This document shows, one piece after another, positions 55,118 to 64,000 of a DNA stretch of 64,000 nucleotides (its first letter is position 1; the number at the start of each line of letters is the position of its first letter). Position numbers and translations under genes: made by a program. Origin of the DNA: Streptomyces sp. NBC_00236 (lineage in GTDB: Bacteria > Actinomycetota > Actinomycetes > Streptomycetales > Streptomycetaceae); contig NZ_CP108100.1 of the NCBI RefSeq assembly GCF_036195045.1, forward strand, positions 5,146,001-5,210,000. Reading direction: 5' to 3'. The notes beneath the pieces were generated by a model. The model had not been told where the DNA came from. It was given only the letters and a program-made list of their open reading frames with translations, and made no database searches.

Positions 55118-56385
55118 CGACGGCAAGCGGCACGGGCGCGATGGATGGTGCAGTGGACGTGGCAACAACGGCAACGGCAACGGCAACGACGGCAACGCCG
55201 CAGGCCGCCACCGGCCACGAGGAACGGCTGCGGCGGTGGCGCATGGTCCTGGGCGCGGACAGCGCCGAGAGCACCGGCTGCGCCCTCACCGGCCGCGACG
55301 CCGCGATGGACAGCGCGCTGACCGCGCTCTACGAGGGCGGCGGCAGACCCGGCGGCCGGGGCGGCAGCGGCCGGTCGGCCGGACTCGGCGCCTCCGCCCC
55401 GTCCGTGGCCCGCTGGCTCGGCGACATCCGTACGTACTTCCCCACGTCCGTCGTCCAGGTCATGCAGCGTGACGCCATCGACCGCCTCGGCCTGTCCGCG
55501 CTCCTGCTCGAACCGGAGATGCTGGAGGCTGTCGAGGCGGACGTCCATCTCGTCGGCACCCTGCTCTCGCTCAACAAGGCCATGCCCGAGACGACGAAGG
55601 AGACGGCGAGGGCCGTCGTGCGCAAGGTCGTCGAGAAGCTGGAGAAGCAGCTCTCCACCCGGACCCGGGCCACGCTGACCGGCGCACTGGACCGTTCCGC
55701 GAAGGTCACGCGCCCCCGGCACCACGACATCGACTGGGACCGCACCATCCGGGCCAACCTCAAGAACTACCTCACCCTCCCCGGCGAGGACGGGGCCGGC
55801 ACGATCGTCCCCGAACGCCTCATCGGCTACGGGCGGGCCGCACAGTCCGTGAAGAAGGACGTCATCCTCTGTATCGACCAGTCGGGTTCGATGGCGGCGT
55901 CCGTCGTGTACGCGTCGGTCTTCGGCGCCGTCCTCGCCTCCATGCGCGCGCTGCAGACCAGACTCGTCGTCTTCGACACGGCGGTCGTCGACCTCACCGA
56001 CCAGCTCGACGACCCCGTCGACGTGCTCTTCGGCACCCAGCTCGGGGGCGGCACGGACATCAACCGGGCGCTCGCGTACTGTCAGTCCAGGATCACCCGC
56101 CCCGCCGACACCGTCGTCGTGCTCATCAGCGACCTCTACGAGGGCGGCATCCGCAACGAGATGCTGAAGCGGGTCGCCGCGATGAAGGCGTCCGGAGTGC
56201 AGTTCGTGACCCTGCTCGCCCTTTCCGACGAGGGCGCGCCCGCCTACGACCGTGACCACGCGGCGGCCCTCTCCGCCCTCGGTGCTCCTGCCTTCGCCTG
56301 TACGCCGGACCTCTTTCCGGACGTGATGGCGGCCGCGATCGAGAAGCGGCCCCTGCCCATACCGGACATGGAGACCCATCGGTAA
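55114..56385 (+). CDS. VWA-domain protein, MoxR partner (YehP-like)
   Basis: A 423-residue protein. The first 30 residues are Ala/Thr repeats; a helical region follows (IRTYFPTSVVQVMQRDAIDRLGL); the von Willebrand A domain starts near 245 with metal-ion motif DQSGS (D255, S257, S259), the threonine segment in LGGGTDINRAL and Asp in VVVLISDLYEGG. The MIDAS residues are intact, so it should bind Mg2+ and a partner. It ends the coupled three-gene operon starting with MoxR. Confidence 0.9.
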   Translation: MTTASGTGAMDGAVDVATTATATATTATPQAATGHEERLRRWRMVLGADSAESTGCALTGRDAAMDSALTALYEGGGRPGGRGGSGRSAGLGASAPSVARWLGDIRTYFPTSVVQVMQRDAIDRLGLSALLLEPEMLEAVEADVHLVGTLLSLNKAMPETTKETARAVVRKVVEKLEKQLSTRTRATLTGALDRSAKVTRPRHHDIDWDRTIRANLKNYLTLPGEDGAGTIVPERLIGYGRAAQSVKKDVILCIDQSGSMAASVVYASVFGAVLASMRALQTRLVVFDTAVVDLTDQLDDPVDVLFGTQLGGGTDINRALAYCQSRITRPADTVVVLISDLYEGGIRNEMLKRVAAMKASGVQFVTLLALSDEGAPAYDRDHAAALSALGAPAFACTPDLFPDVMAAAIEKRPLPIPDMETHR

Positions 56386-56489
56386 CAGGGGACTTGCGTC
56401 ACCCCGGGCGGCTCGTGCAAGCATCGTCCCGTCGCCCGCGGAGGATTGCATTCCGCGAGCCGTCCCGTCCTGAGAGGGTTCGCTCCCAC

Positions 56490-57452
56490 GTGACCACCGC
56501 AGTTGCCGCTCCCACGACCGCCTCGCGCCTCCGGCGCGGCGCGGTCGGCCGGCGCGCGTTGCAGGTGGTGTTGTTCCTCGGCGGTCTGCTGGTTCTGGGG
56601 CTGCTCTTCGGCGCGCGTGCGCAGGCAGATCAGCAGCCTGACCTGCGTCCGGAGCGCCAAACGGTCCAGCGACTGCTCCAACAGTCGGGCCAGAGTCAGC
56701 AGTCGGTCCAGGATCAACAGTCGGTCCAGGATCAGCAACTGGTCCAGGAGCAGCAACCGGTCAAGGAAGACCAGTCGGTCAAGGAAGACCAGTCGGTCCG
56801 GACTGTGGCGGAACCGGCAGCCCGTACGGCAGCACAGGCGACACACACGGTGGCACCCGAAGCCGCACCACCCGCGCCCACACCCCGGGACGTCGCCCAC
56901 TCCGTGCTGAGCCCGGTCACCGAGCCCGTACGGGACACCGTCCGGCGGGTGACCCGGCCCGTCGGCGAGGCAGTCGAGAGGACGGTGGGCACGGCCGTCT
57001 CCGGGCTCCGTGACATCACGGCGGCCCTCCCGACCCCGGCCGAACGGCCGCTTCCGGTGCCGTCGTCGCCGGCCACCCCGGAGCCGCCGCAGACCGGTCC
57101 CGCACCGAAATCCGGCGCGCCCGCCGGTGGTGCACCGGACCTCCCGGCCGCACCCGGCCCGGGAACCGCCACCGCTACCGGCACCGCACCGGACGGGACA
57201 GCAGCGGCGACGGCCCCCCACCGCGAGGCCGCGGCGGAGCACCGTCCGGCACCCCGGGGGCCCTTCGGGCCCGACGGCGGGCAGCAGGGCCACATCGCGT
57301 CCGCCGAGGTCCACCCGCCCCGTGGCGGTGACCAGCACGCGGTTCCGTCGGCGGACGGCACCTCCTTCGGGCTCGTCCGCGGCGCCGGCCTTCCGGCGAC
57401 CGCCGCACCGGTCCGTGACAGATCCGGCGACATCCTCGAATTCCCCGGCTAG
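56490..57452 (+). CDS. Secreted Gln-rich repeat protein
   Basis: A 320-residue exported protein of unknown function. A basic start and hydrophobic segment (ALQVVLFLGGLLVLGLLFGARAQA) form a signal peptide or anchor. Residues 60-100 contain six-residue repeats of the S-V-Q-D-Q-Q type, changing to V-K-E-D-Q-S. The rest is Pro/Ala-rich with a DVAHSVLSPVTEPVRDTVRRV-like helix. GTG 56490 follows GAGAGGG at 12 bases; an earlier start would add a cytoplasmic tail before the signal. It precedes a second secreted repeat protein by 108 bp. Confidence 0.75.
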   Translation: MTTAVAAPTTASRLRRGAVGRRALQVVLFLGGLLVLGLLFGARAQADQQPDLRPERQTVQRLLQQSGQSQQSVQDQQSVQDQQLVQEQQPVKEDQSVKEDQSVRTVAEPAARTAAQATHTVAPEAAPPAPTPRDVAHSVLSPVTEPVRDTVRRVTRPVGEAVERTVGTAVSGLRDITAALPTPAERPLPVPSSPATPEPPQTGPAPKSGAPAGGAPDLPAAPGPGTATATGTAPDGTAAATAPHREAAAEHRPAPRGPFGPDGGQQGHIASAEVHPPRGGDQHAVPSADGTSFGLVRGAGLPATAAPVRDRSGDILEFPG

Positions 57453-57560
57453 GGCAGGCCTTTCCCCCGCCTCGACCTGCCGCGCGGGGGCGGAACAGGT
57501 CTGCCCGCCGTCCGGACGTACTCCGGACCGCCGAACCCATTCGAAGGATCTGACACACCC

Positions 57561-58772
57561 ATGCACAAGAACATCCGCCGTTCCATAGCAGTCGCAGCCA
57601 CGGCCACCGGCATGTGGGCGCTCGGCACCGCAGCCGCAAGCGCGGACGAACTGCCCGTCTCCCTCCCGCTGTCCACCCCGGACCACGCGGCCGATGTGGC
57701 TGACGCGGCCGATGTGGCCGACGTGAGCAACGTGACGGACGGCATCAACGGCATCGACGGCGCGGACGCGGTCACCAAGGCCGCAGGCCTCCAGGAGACC
57801 GCCCGCGCGAAGGCCGCCGACGTGGCGTCCGACGCCCGCGCGAAGGCGTCCACCGTCACATCCACCGTCACATCCACCGCCACATCCACCGCACGGAACA
57901 CCGCGGCCGGCCATGCGGCCGACACGATCGACACGCCTGCCCCCGAAGCGCCCGTCGACTACCTCTTCGGTCCGATCGAGCAGCTCCCCGGCTACGGACA
58001 GAACACCGGTCAGAGCATCAGGCAGGAAACTGGTCAGAACATCGGTCAGAACATCAGGCAGGAAACCGGTCAGAACATCGGTCAGAACACCGGTGAGCAC
58101 CTCGGCCGCAGCATCGGCCAGGACTATCTGCGGACCGCGGCTCCGCACGCGCTCGACACCGCAGGGAGCACCGCCCGAGGCGCCCTCGCCCAGACGGCAC
58201 CGGTCGTCGGACAGACCTCCGACGCCGTGCTGCCGCCCCTGGTCGCCGACGCCGTCTCCTCGGTGCTCCCGGTCGTCGGACAGGCACTCGGAGACGTGTC
58301 CGACCTCGTCCAGGGCGTCACCGGTGAGGTCACGCCGTTCGCCGACGGGGTCGTGACGCAGGCCGCCCTGCCCTTCGTGCAGGGGGTGACGACCGAGGTC
58401 CAGCCCCTGGCGTACGGAGTGACCGGCGCGGTCCAGCCGTTCGCCGAGGGGGTCGTCTCCGAGGTCCGGCCGCTGGCCCAGGGCCTGACCGGTGACGCCG
58501 TCGCCCCGTTCGCCCAGGGGGTCACCGGACAGGTGATGCCGCTGGCCCAGGGCGTCGGCTCCGAGGTCCGTCCGTTCGCGGGCGGTCTCGTGTCCACGGT
58601 CGGTGACGACGCCCGGCCGGCCGTGGAGCACGCCGCGTACGGCTCCCAGGGGCTGACGTCCCTCACGCCCGCCTATGTCTCCGACACCGTGTCGTCGGCC
58701 TCGGCGACCGTCTCCTCGCTGCACCCGGCGCAGTCCGTCACCACTCCGGCGTACCCGCTCCAGGGCATCTGA
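57561..58772 (+). CDS. Secreted repeat protein with chaplin-like signal peptide
   Basis: A 403-residue exported protein beginning MHKNIRRSIAVAATATGMWA and ending its signal at ASA. Three repeat zones follow: Asp/Ala/Val (DVADAADVADV), Gln/Asn/Gly (QETGQNIGQN, residues about 150-180), and 14-residue units of the VQGVTGEVTPFADG type (about 250-350) that would form amphipathic strands or helices. No catalytic motif is seen and there is no anchor. A surface or spore-coat role is possible but not shown. GAAGGA lies 13 bases before ATG 57561. Confidence 0.8.
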   Translation: MHKNIRRSIAVAATATGMWALGTAAASADELPVSLPLSTPDHAADVADAADVADVSNVTDGINGIDGADAVTKAAGLQETARAKAADVASDARAKASTVTSTVTSTATSTARNTAAGHAADTIDTPAPEAPVDYLFGPIEQLPGYGQNTGQSIRQETGQNIGQNIRQETGQNIGQNTGEHLGRSIGQDYLRTAAPHALDTAGSTARGALAQTAPVVGQTSDAVLPPLVADAVSSVLPVVGQALGDVSDLVQGVTGEVTPFADGVVTQAALPFVQGVTTEVQPLAYGVTGAVQPFAEGVVSEVRPLAQGLTGDAVAPFAQGVTGQVMPLAQGVGSEVRPFAGGLVSTVGDDARPAVEHAAYGSQGLTSLTPAYVSDTVSSASATVSSLHPAQSVTTPAYPLQGI

Positions 58773-59113
58773 GAATGCCGGTCGGTCTCCCGCACGGTCC
58801 GGACCCCGCATGGTCCGGACCGGCGGGGGACCGCCCGCTCCGCAAGGAGTCTCCCCGCCGCCCGCCGACCTGCCGCCCGTATCGATTTGTCCACTGCGAC
58901 CCGGCCACCAGCGTGATCTGTGACCGTAATCACCGCCCAGGTGCGATCTGCGATTTAGGGTCCTGCGGGGCTCGGGGATAACCTGCGAGACGGACATGCC
59001 GCGTATTCGGTCACCGTGTGCGCCTTCCTTGTGACAGAGCAGTCACGTTGCCCCTCGCGGCACGCCCACGCAGAAAACCAACCGCGAGACCATTTGATAA
59101 GGGACGGACGCGC
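58773..59113. other. 341-bp region before sucC
   Basis: Near the start, CGGTCCGGA and TCCGGACCG form a likely terminator for the secreted-protein gene (about 58795-58823). Further on lie TAACCT (about 58979-58984), a possible sucC -10 box, and the short inverted repeat GTGAC-N6-GTCAC near 59032-59047. No gene is seen. Confidence 0.5.
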
Positions 59114-60295
59114 GTGGACCTGTTCGAGTACCAGGCGAGGGACCTCTTCGCCAAGCACGGTGTACCGGTGCTGGCCGGTGAAGTGATCGAGACGCCTGAG
59201 GCAGCCCGCGAGGCGACCGAGCGGCTGGGCGGCAAGTCTGTCGTCAAGGCGCAGGTGAAGGTCGGTGGACGCGGCAAGGCCGGTGGCGTGAAGCTGGCGG
59301 CCGACCCCGACGAGGCGGTTGCCCGGGCGACCGACATCCTCGGCATGGACATCAAGGGCCACACGGTCCACAAGGTGATGATCGCCGAGCTGTCGCCGGA
59401 GATCGAGGCGGAGTACTACGTCTCGTACCTCCTCGACCGCACCAACCGCACCTTCCTGGCCATGGCCTCGGTGCAGGGCGGCATGGACATCGAGGAGGTC
59501 GCGGAGAAGACTCCCGAGGCCCTCGCGAAGGTCCCGGTCAACGCCGTTGACGGCGTGGACATCGCCAAGGCCCGCGAGATCGTGGCCCAGGCGAAGTTCC
59601 CGGCCGACGTGGCCGAGGGTGTCGCCGAGGCCCTGGTGACCCTGTGGGACACCTTCGTCGCCGAGGACGCCCTCCTCGTCGAGGTCAACCCGCTGGTCAA
59701 GACCAAGGACGGTCGCATCCTGGCCCTGGACGGAAAGGTGTCTCTCGACGAGAACGCCGACTTCCGTCAGCCGGGTCACGAGGCGCTCGAGGACAAGGCC
59801 GCAGCCAACCCGCTCGAGGCTGCCGCCAAGGCCAAGAACCTCAACTACGTCAAGCTCGACGGCGAGGTCGGCATCATCGGTAACGGTGCCGGTCTGGTCA
59901 TGTCGACCCTGGACGTCGTCGCGTACGCCGGTGAGAACCACGGCAACGTGAAGCCCGCCAACTTCCTCGACATCGGTGGCGGCGCCTCCGCAGAGGTCAT
60001 GGCGAACGGCCTGGAGATCATCCTCGGCGACCCGGACGTCAAGTCCGTGTTCGTCAACGTCTTCGGTGGCATCACCGCCTGCGACGAGGTCGCCAACGGC
60101 ATCGTCCAGGCGCTGGAGCTGCTCAAGACCAAGGGCGAAGCGGTCACCAAGCCGCTCGTCGTGCGCCTTGACGGCAACAACGCGGAGCTGGGTCGCAAGA
60201 TCCTTTCCGACGCCAACCACCCGCTCGTTCAGCGCGTGGACACCATGGACGGCGCGGCCGACAAGGCCGCCGAGCTCGCCGCGGCTGCGAAGTAA
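59114..60295 (+). CDS. sucC: Succinyl-CoA synthetase beta subunit
   Basis: A 393-residue ATP-grasp subunit that, with SucD, converts succinyl-CoA to succinate with nucleoside-triphosphate formation in the citric acid cycle. Start [36 protein letters not shown] (nucleotide loop), [13 protein letters not shown], and [19 protein letters not shown] are diagnostic. GTG 59114 follows AAGGGACGG. sucD starts 21 bp after the stop. Confidence 0.97.
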   Translation: MDLFEYQARDLFAKHGVPVLAGEVIETPEAAREATERLGGKSVVKAQVKVGGRGKAGGVKLAADPDEAVARATDILGMDIKGHTVHKVMIAELSPEIEAEYYVSYLLDRTNRTFLAMASVQGGMDIEEVAEKTPEALAKVPVNAVDGVDIAKAREIVAQAKFPADVAEGVAEALVTLWDTFVAEDALLVEVNPLVKTKDGRILALDGKVSLDENADFRQPGHEALEDKAAANPLEAAAKAKNLNYVKLDGEVGIIGNGAGLVMSTLDVVAYAGENHGNVKPANFLDIGGGASAEVMANGLEIILGDPDVKSVFVNVFGGITACDEVANGIVQALELLKTKGEAVTKPLVVRLDGNNAELGRKILSDANHPLVQRVDTMDGAADKAAELAAAAK

Positions 60296-60316
60296 GGAAG
60301 AGGGACTCAGACCACC

Positions 60317-61201
60317 ATGGCTATCTTCCTCACCAAGGACAGCAAGGTCATCGTCCAGGGGATGACCGGCTCGACGGGCATGAAGCACACCAAGCTCATG
60401 CTCGCCGACGGCACCAACATCGTCGGCGGCGTGAACCCGCGCAAGGCCGGCACGAGCGTCGACTTCGACGGCACCGAGGTACCGGTCTTCGGCTCCGTCG
60501 CCGAGGCGATGGAGAAGACCGGCGCGAACGTGTCCGTCCTCTTCGTGCCGCCGGCCTTCTCCAAGGCCGCCGTCATCGAGGCGATCGACGCCGAGATCCC
60601 GCTCGCCGTCGTGATCACCGAGGGCATCGCCGTCCACGACTCGGCCGCCTTCTGGGCGTACGCCGGTGCGAAGGGCAACAAGACCCGGATCATCGGCCCG
60701 AACTGCCCGGGTCTCATCACCCCCGGCCAGTCCAACGCCGGCATCATCCCGGGCGACATCACCAAGCCCGGCCGCATCGGTCTCGTGTCGAAGTCCGGCA
60801 CGCTGACCTACCAGATGATGTACGAGCTCCGTGACATCGGCTTCTCGTCGGCCGTCGGCATCGGTGGCGACCCGGTCATCGGTACGACGCACATCGACGC
60901 CCTCGCGGCGTTCGAGGCCGACCCCGACACCGACCTGATCGTCATGATCGGCGAGATCGGCGGCGACGCCGAGGAGCGTGCGGCGGACTTCATCGCGAAG
61001 AACGTCACCAAGCCGGTCGTCGGTTACGTCGCGGGCTTCACCGCCCCCGAGGGCAAGACCATGGGCCACGCCGGCGCCATCGTCTCCGGCTCCTCCGGCA
61101 CCGCCGCGGCGAAGAAGGAGGCCCTTGAGGCCGCCGGCGTCAAGGTCGGCAAGACGCCGACCGAGACCGCCAAGCTGGCACGCGAGATCCTCGGCGCCTG
61201 A
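60317..61201 (+). CDS. sucD: Succinyl-CoA synthetase alpha subunit
   Basis: A 294-residue CoA-binding subunit. The Rossmann-like start [18 protein letters not shown], the CoA-linked [11 protein letters not shown], and the phosphohistidine region [21 protein letters not shown] are present. It follows sucC by 21 bp with GGAAGAGGG and ends before a strong terminator, defining a two-gene operon. Confidence 0.97.
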   Translation: MAIFLTKDSKVIVQGMTGSTGMKHTKLMLADGTNIVGGVNPRKAGTSVDFDGTEVPVFGSVAEAMEKTGANVSVLFVPPAFSKAAVIEAIDAEIPLAVVITEGIAVHDSAAFWAYAGAKGNKTRIIGPNCPGLITPGQSNAGIIPGDITKPGRIGLVSKSGTLTYQMMYELRDIGFSSAVGIGGDPVIGTTHIDALAAFEADPDTDLIVMIGEIGGDAEERAADFIAKNVTKPVVGYVAGFTAPEGKTMGHAGAIVSGSSGTAAAKKEALEAAGVKVGKTPTETAKLAREILGA

Positions 61202-61250
61202 CGCCTCACCGCGTCGGAGCACCACCGCAGGAACGCGTCACCGCACAAGA

Positions 61251-61290
61251 ACGCGGGCCCGCACCCCGATCATGGGGTGCGGGCCCGCGT
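61251..61290 (+). terminator. terminator of sucCD
   Basis: A perfect 17-bp stem (61251-61267 with 61274-61290) closes a six-base loop and is followed by CTTTG, 50 bp after the sucD stop. It also blocks transcription from the convergent gene. Confidence 0.92.
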
Positions 61291-61313
61291 CTTTGCGTAC
61301 GGGGTGAGCCGGA

Positions 61314-62738
61314 TCAGCCGGCCCGGGGGACCAGCCGGCCCGGACCGCGCACCAGTTCACCGCCGAGCTTCTTCTGCAGCTTCTTGTCCTGCGGCGTCAG
61401 CTTCTGCGGACCACCGAGCGGAGGCACCCCCTCCACCCGCTGCGGAGGCGACTGGGGCGTCTCGTACCGCCTCGGGGCCGTCGCCAGGGTGATCAGTGTC
61501 AGACCGATCAGCAGCACGGTGAACGCGATGGCCGCCCGGGTCCAGAGCTGCGCCTTGCGCTCGCTGCCCGTCCGGATCAGATCCGGGACCGGGAGCGAGG
61601 ACGCGGGCTGGGCGAGGGCCAGTGCGCCGAGGTGTTCGTGCAGCAGCGCGGACTGCTCGGCAGGGGTCGGCGGTTCCGCGAGCTCGGGCAGCTGCTCGGC
61701 GACGGCGGCCCGGGCGGTCACCAGCCGCCCCGCCGCCGCCGGAGTGCTGGCCTCCGTCTCCGCCGCGGTCTCCGGCAGACCCAGACCGACACCGTCGTGC
61801 AGCAGCAGGGTGCGGCGGTACGAGGGCGGCAGGGCGAGCAGCGCGTCGAGCAGGGCGCGCGGACCTGGCGCCTCGGGCGGCGGGTCCGGGTGGCGGTGCT
61901 CGCGGCGCAGCCGGTGCCACGGCGACATCGCGTGCTCGTAGGCGGCCGCCCGCACCCAGCCGACCGGATCGCGGTCCACGGCGACCTCCGGCCAGCGCTG
62001 CCAGGCCAGCTCGAAGGCCTTGCCGACAGCTTCCCGGGACAGGGCGCGACGCCCCGTCAGCAGATAGGTCTGCCGGTAGAGCGCGGCAGCGGTGTGCCGG
62101 TACAGCGCGTCGAACGCCTCGGCGGGGGAGAGCCCGGCGCCGTCGGCCGCTTCGACCGCCTCGGAGCCGTGCCCTCCGTCCGCGTCCGCTCCGTCCGCTG
62201 CCTCGGCCTCGGCCTCGACGGTGTCGGCCGTACGCGCGGCCTCGGCGGGCGCGGGCGCGGGTGCCGGTGTCGGTGCGGGTGCGGCGGTGGTGCCGGGCTC
62301 GGTCGGGTCCATGGCGTCGCTCCCGGTGGCTTCGACGGGGGTCGGCGGAAGGGGCTCGGTCGAGGGCGTCGCGGGCGGCTCGGCAGCCTTCACGGTGCCG
62401 GAACCCCCGGCGGCCCCGGCCCCCGGCTGCGCGGTTTCCGCCGGCCTGGTCCGGCTTGCGGCGGCTCTCGGCGGGTTGTTCGGGGTGGTTGGCTTGACGG
62501 GAGAGGGGCGTGAGGTGGACCGCGTGCCACCGGTCCCGATCAGTCGCGCGTACACCTCGCGCTTGCGTCCGCGCGGGCTGGTGCGGCCCGTCTCCCAGGC
62601 CCGGACCGTGGCCGGAGTGACCCCCACGGCCGCCGCGACCTGCGCTTCACTCAGCGACTTCGCCTCCCGCAGCCTGCGCCGCTCCTTGGGAGAGGGGAGC
62701 GGAGGGGAGGCGGATGTGCCGGTGGTGCTCTGGGTCAT
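61314..62738 (-). CDS. HTH plus sigma-like domain protein with C-terminal membrane anchor
   Basis: A 474-residue protein combining three parts: an N-terminal XRE-type helix-turn-helix (residues 15-65: AKSLSEAQVAAAVGVTPATVRAWETGR), a long Pro/Ala/Glu linker to about 195, a sigma-70-like region 2/4 module (LYRQTYLLTGRRALSREAVGKAFELAWQRWPE; LLALPPSYRRTLLLHDGVGLGLPETA), then one hydrophobic helix near 412-432 and a basic tail. The combination would tether DNA binding to the membrane. ATG 62738 follows GGGGAG; an earlier in-frame start is not supported. Confidence 0.8.
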   Translation of the reverse strand: MTQSTTGTSASPPLPSPKERRRLREAKSLSEAQVAAAVGVTPATVRAWETGRTSPRGRKREVYARLIGTGGTRSTSRPSPVKPTTPNNPPRAAASRTRPAETAQPGAGAAGGSGTVKAAEPPATPSTEPLPPTPVEATGSDAMDPTEPGTTAAPAPTPAPAPAPAEAARTADTVEAEAEAADGADADGGHGSEAVEAADGAGLSPAEAFDALYRHTAAALYRQTYLLTGRRALSREAVGKAFELAWQRWPEVAVDRDPVGWVRAAAYEHAMSPWHRLRREHRHPDPPPEAPGPRALLDALLALPPSYRRTLLLHDGVGLGLPETAAETEASTPAAAGRLVTARAAVAEQLPELAEPPTPAEQSALLHEHLGALALAQPASSLPVPDLIRTGSERKAQLWTRAAIAFTVLLIGLTLITLATAPRRYETPQSPPQRVEGVPPLGGPQKLTPQDKKLQKKLGGELVRGPGRLVPRAG

Positions 62739-62854
62739 GAGGGCTCCCCGACCGGCCTGCACTGGGTGAAAAAGTACATAAACGTATATTGGGCGACACA
62801 ACGGCCGTTCGCCCGTTACACGGAATAAGCGCGTGTCGTTGGGAGCATGACGGC

Positions 62855-64000
62855 GTGACCCAAATGACCGAACGCGGCCCGTCGTTGTCGGCAGAGCACG
62901 GACGGTCCGCCGTGCAGGCCCGGGCGCTGCTGCGTGGGGCGCTCGCGGCAGGGCTGGGCCTGGGCTCCGTCGCCGTGCTCGTCGTGGTGCTGTGGATCAG
63001 CTCCCCGGACCCCGACAGCAGCCCGGGCGAGGCGTTCCACGCCGCGGCCGGGCTCTGGTTGCTCGCACACGGCGCCGAACTGATCAGGACCGAAACCCTG
63101 ACCGGGGCCCCGGCGCCCGTAGGCGTCGTTCCTTTGCTGCTCACCGCCCTGCCGGTCTGGCTGGTGCACCGGGCGGCCAGGGACGTGCTGGAACCCGAGG
63201 AAGGGCGCGGCGCACCCTCGGCCCAGGGCGCCTTCGCCCTGGTGACGGGCGGATATCTGCTGGTCGGGACGGCTGTGGCGCTCTACGCCCGAGGGTCCTC
63301 GCTGTCCGCGCGGCCGCTGTCCCTGCTGTTCCCGGCGGCCCTCGTGGTGGCCGGTGCGGCCGCCGCCGGGGTGTGGACGGCCTCGGGACGCCCGCTCGGA
63401 CCGCCGCCCTCGTGGGCGCCGGTGCGGCTGCACGAGGCGATGGCCCGCTCCCGGTTCGTGCGGCGCGCGGAGGCGGTGGGCAGGTCCGCCGCGGCCGGGG
63501 TCGCGGTCCTGCTGGGCGGCGGCGCGCTGGTGGCCGCGGTGGCCCTGGTGGTCCACGCGGAACCGGTCCAGGAGTCCTTCCTGCGGCTCTCCGGCGACTG
63601 GGCCGGGCGGTGCGCGGTGCTCCTGCTGGCGCTGGCGCTGGTGCCGAACGCGGCGGTGTGGGGTGCGGCGTACGGGCTCGGCCCCGGTCTCGCGCTCGGT
63701 ACGGCGTCCACGGCCACCCCGCTCGCCTTCACGGGAGCCCCGTCGCTGCCCGACTTCCCACTGCTGGCCGCACTGCCGGCGCAGGGCTCCGGGGCGCCCT
63801 TGAACTGGGCGGTCGCGGCGGTCCCGGTCGCGGCGGCGGTGACGGTGGCCTGGTTCACCGTGCGGAGGGCGGCGCCCGCCCACGGTGAGCGTGAGGAGGC
63901 GTGGAGCCTGCGGGAGACGGCCCTCACCACCGCGCTGGCGGCGGCGGGCTGCGGTATCGGTGCGGCCCTGCTGGCGGCGGCGGCCGGCGGGCCGCTCGGG
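62855..64000 (+). CDS. Polytopic membrane protein (DUF6350-like), cut by the window end
   Basis: The frame is open from GTG 62855 (or ATG 62864) to the end, 382 codons so far, without a stop. Multiple hydrophobic helices are visible (AALGLGLGSVAVLVVVLWI-like start; GAFALVTGGYLLVGTAVALYA; AAGVAVLLGGGALVAAVALVV). I associate it with the DUF6350 family that in Streptomyces precedes purN; this is from memory of gene order. An A+T-rich patch at 62773-62790 in the divergent spacer probably carries promoters for both neighbours. Confidence 0.8.
   Translation, partial: MTQMTERGPSLSAEHGRSAVQARALLRGALAAGLGLGSVAVLVVVLWISSPDPDSSPGEAFHAAAGLWLLAHGAELIRTETLTGAPAPVGVVPLLLTALPVWLVHRAARDVLEPEEGRGAPSAQGAFALVTGGYLLVGTAVALYARGSSLSARPLSLLFPAALVVAGAAAAGVWTASGRPLGPPPSWAPVRLHEAMARSRFVRRAEAVGRSAAAGVAVLLGGGALVAAVALVVHAEPVQESFLRLSGDWAGRCAVLLLALALVPNAAVWGAAYGLGPGLALGTASTATPLAFTGAPSLPDFPLLAALPAQGSGAPLNWAVAAVPVAAAVTVAWFTVRRAAPAHGEREEAWSLRETALTTALAAAGCGIGAALLAAAAGGPLG

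Noticed and set aside
56244..58997. A 917-codon minus-strand frame opposite the secreted repeat proteins
   Set aside because: It contains no recognisable domain; the plus-strand frames have signal peptides and ribosome sites.

Overview
The window is core chromosome of a Streptomyces. Evidence: very high G+C, GTG/TTG starts, long antisense shadow frames, and developmental genes whiD and bldM side by side with a textbook BldN-type promoter. Gene order from whiD to sucCD follows, as I remember it, the S. coelicolor SCO4767-SCO4811 region. The stretch WhiB protein - sigma factor - guaB - guaB3 - flavin oxidase also matches the Mycobacterium tuberculosis whiB3-sigD-guaB2-guaB3-choD neighbourhood.

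Layout. 1-2.5 kb: end of an unknown gene, a 26-bp tandem repeat, then divergent whiD and bldM and an ECF-like sigma gene. 2.6-5.4 kb: guaB and guaB3. 5.4-9.4 kb: a membrane protein, a nucleotide-sugar dehydrogenase that has lost its catalytic cysteine, and glpD. 9.8-16.6 kb: three membrane-anchored Ser/Thr-kinase-type proteins, the middle one a pseudokinase. 16.8-22.3 kb: semialdehyde dehydrogenase, GMC-type oxidoreductase and a LAATG-anchored surface protein. 22.4-25 kb: chorismate mutase with a Phe/Tyr leader peptide (candidate attenuator), divergent from guaA. 25-31.6 kb: class II aldolase, membrane proteins, DoxX, and a divergent PspC / two-component cluster. 31.7-38.8 kb: acetyltransferase, two NlpC/P60 hydrolases (the second under a c-di-AMP ydaO riboswitch) and, between them, a polymorphic-toxin gene (pilin-like N-terminus, Hint domain, deaminase tip) with a candidate immunity gene. 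38.8-45.1 kb: pcrA, an M23 peptidase, a lipase and icmB.

45.1-48.2 kb is accessory. Two broken transposase remnants in opposite orientation flank a MarR regulator and an NmrA-like NAD(P)-binding protein, with three operator-like palindromes at 22-bp spacing. 48.2-56.4 kb holds a divergent cluster: SWIM zinc-finger protein plus DUF5691-type protein on one side, and a translationally coupled MoxR ATPase - DUF5682-type protein - VWA protein on the other. This resembles the uncharacterised yehLMPQ set of E. coli and is my best candidate for a poorly described system. 56.4-64 kb: two secreted repeat-rich proteins, sucCD, a membrane-anchored HTH/sigma-like fusion and the start of a polytopic membrane protein.

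The main themes are control of sporulation (whiD, bldM, sigma factor, kinases), guanine nucleotide synthesis (guaB, guaB3, guaA), peptidoglycan remodelling (two NlpC/P60, one M23, c-di-AMP switch) and central carbon metabolism (glpD, icmB, sucCD). Family names come from recognising motifs by eye; no database search was run.
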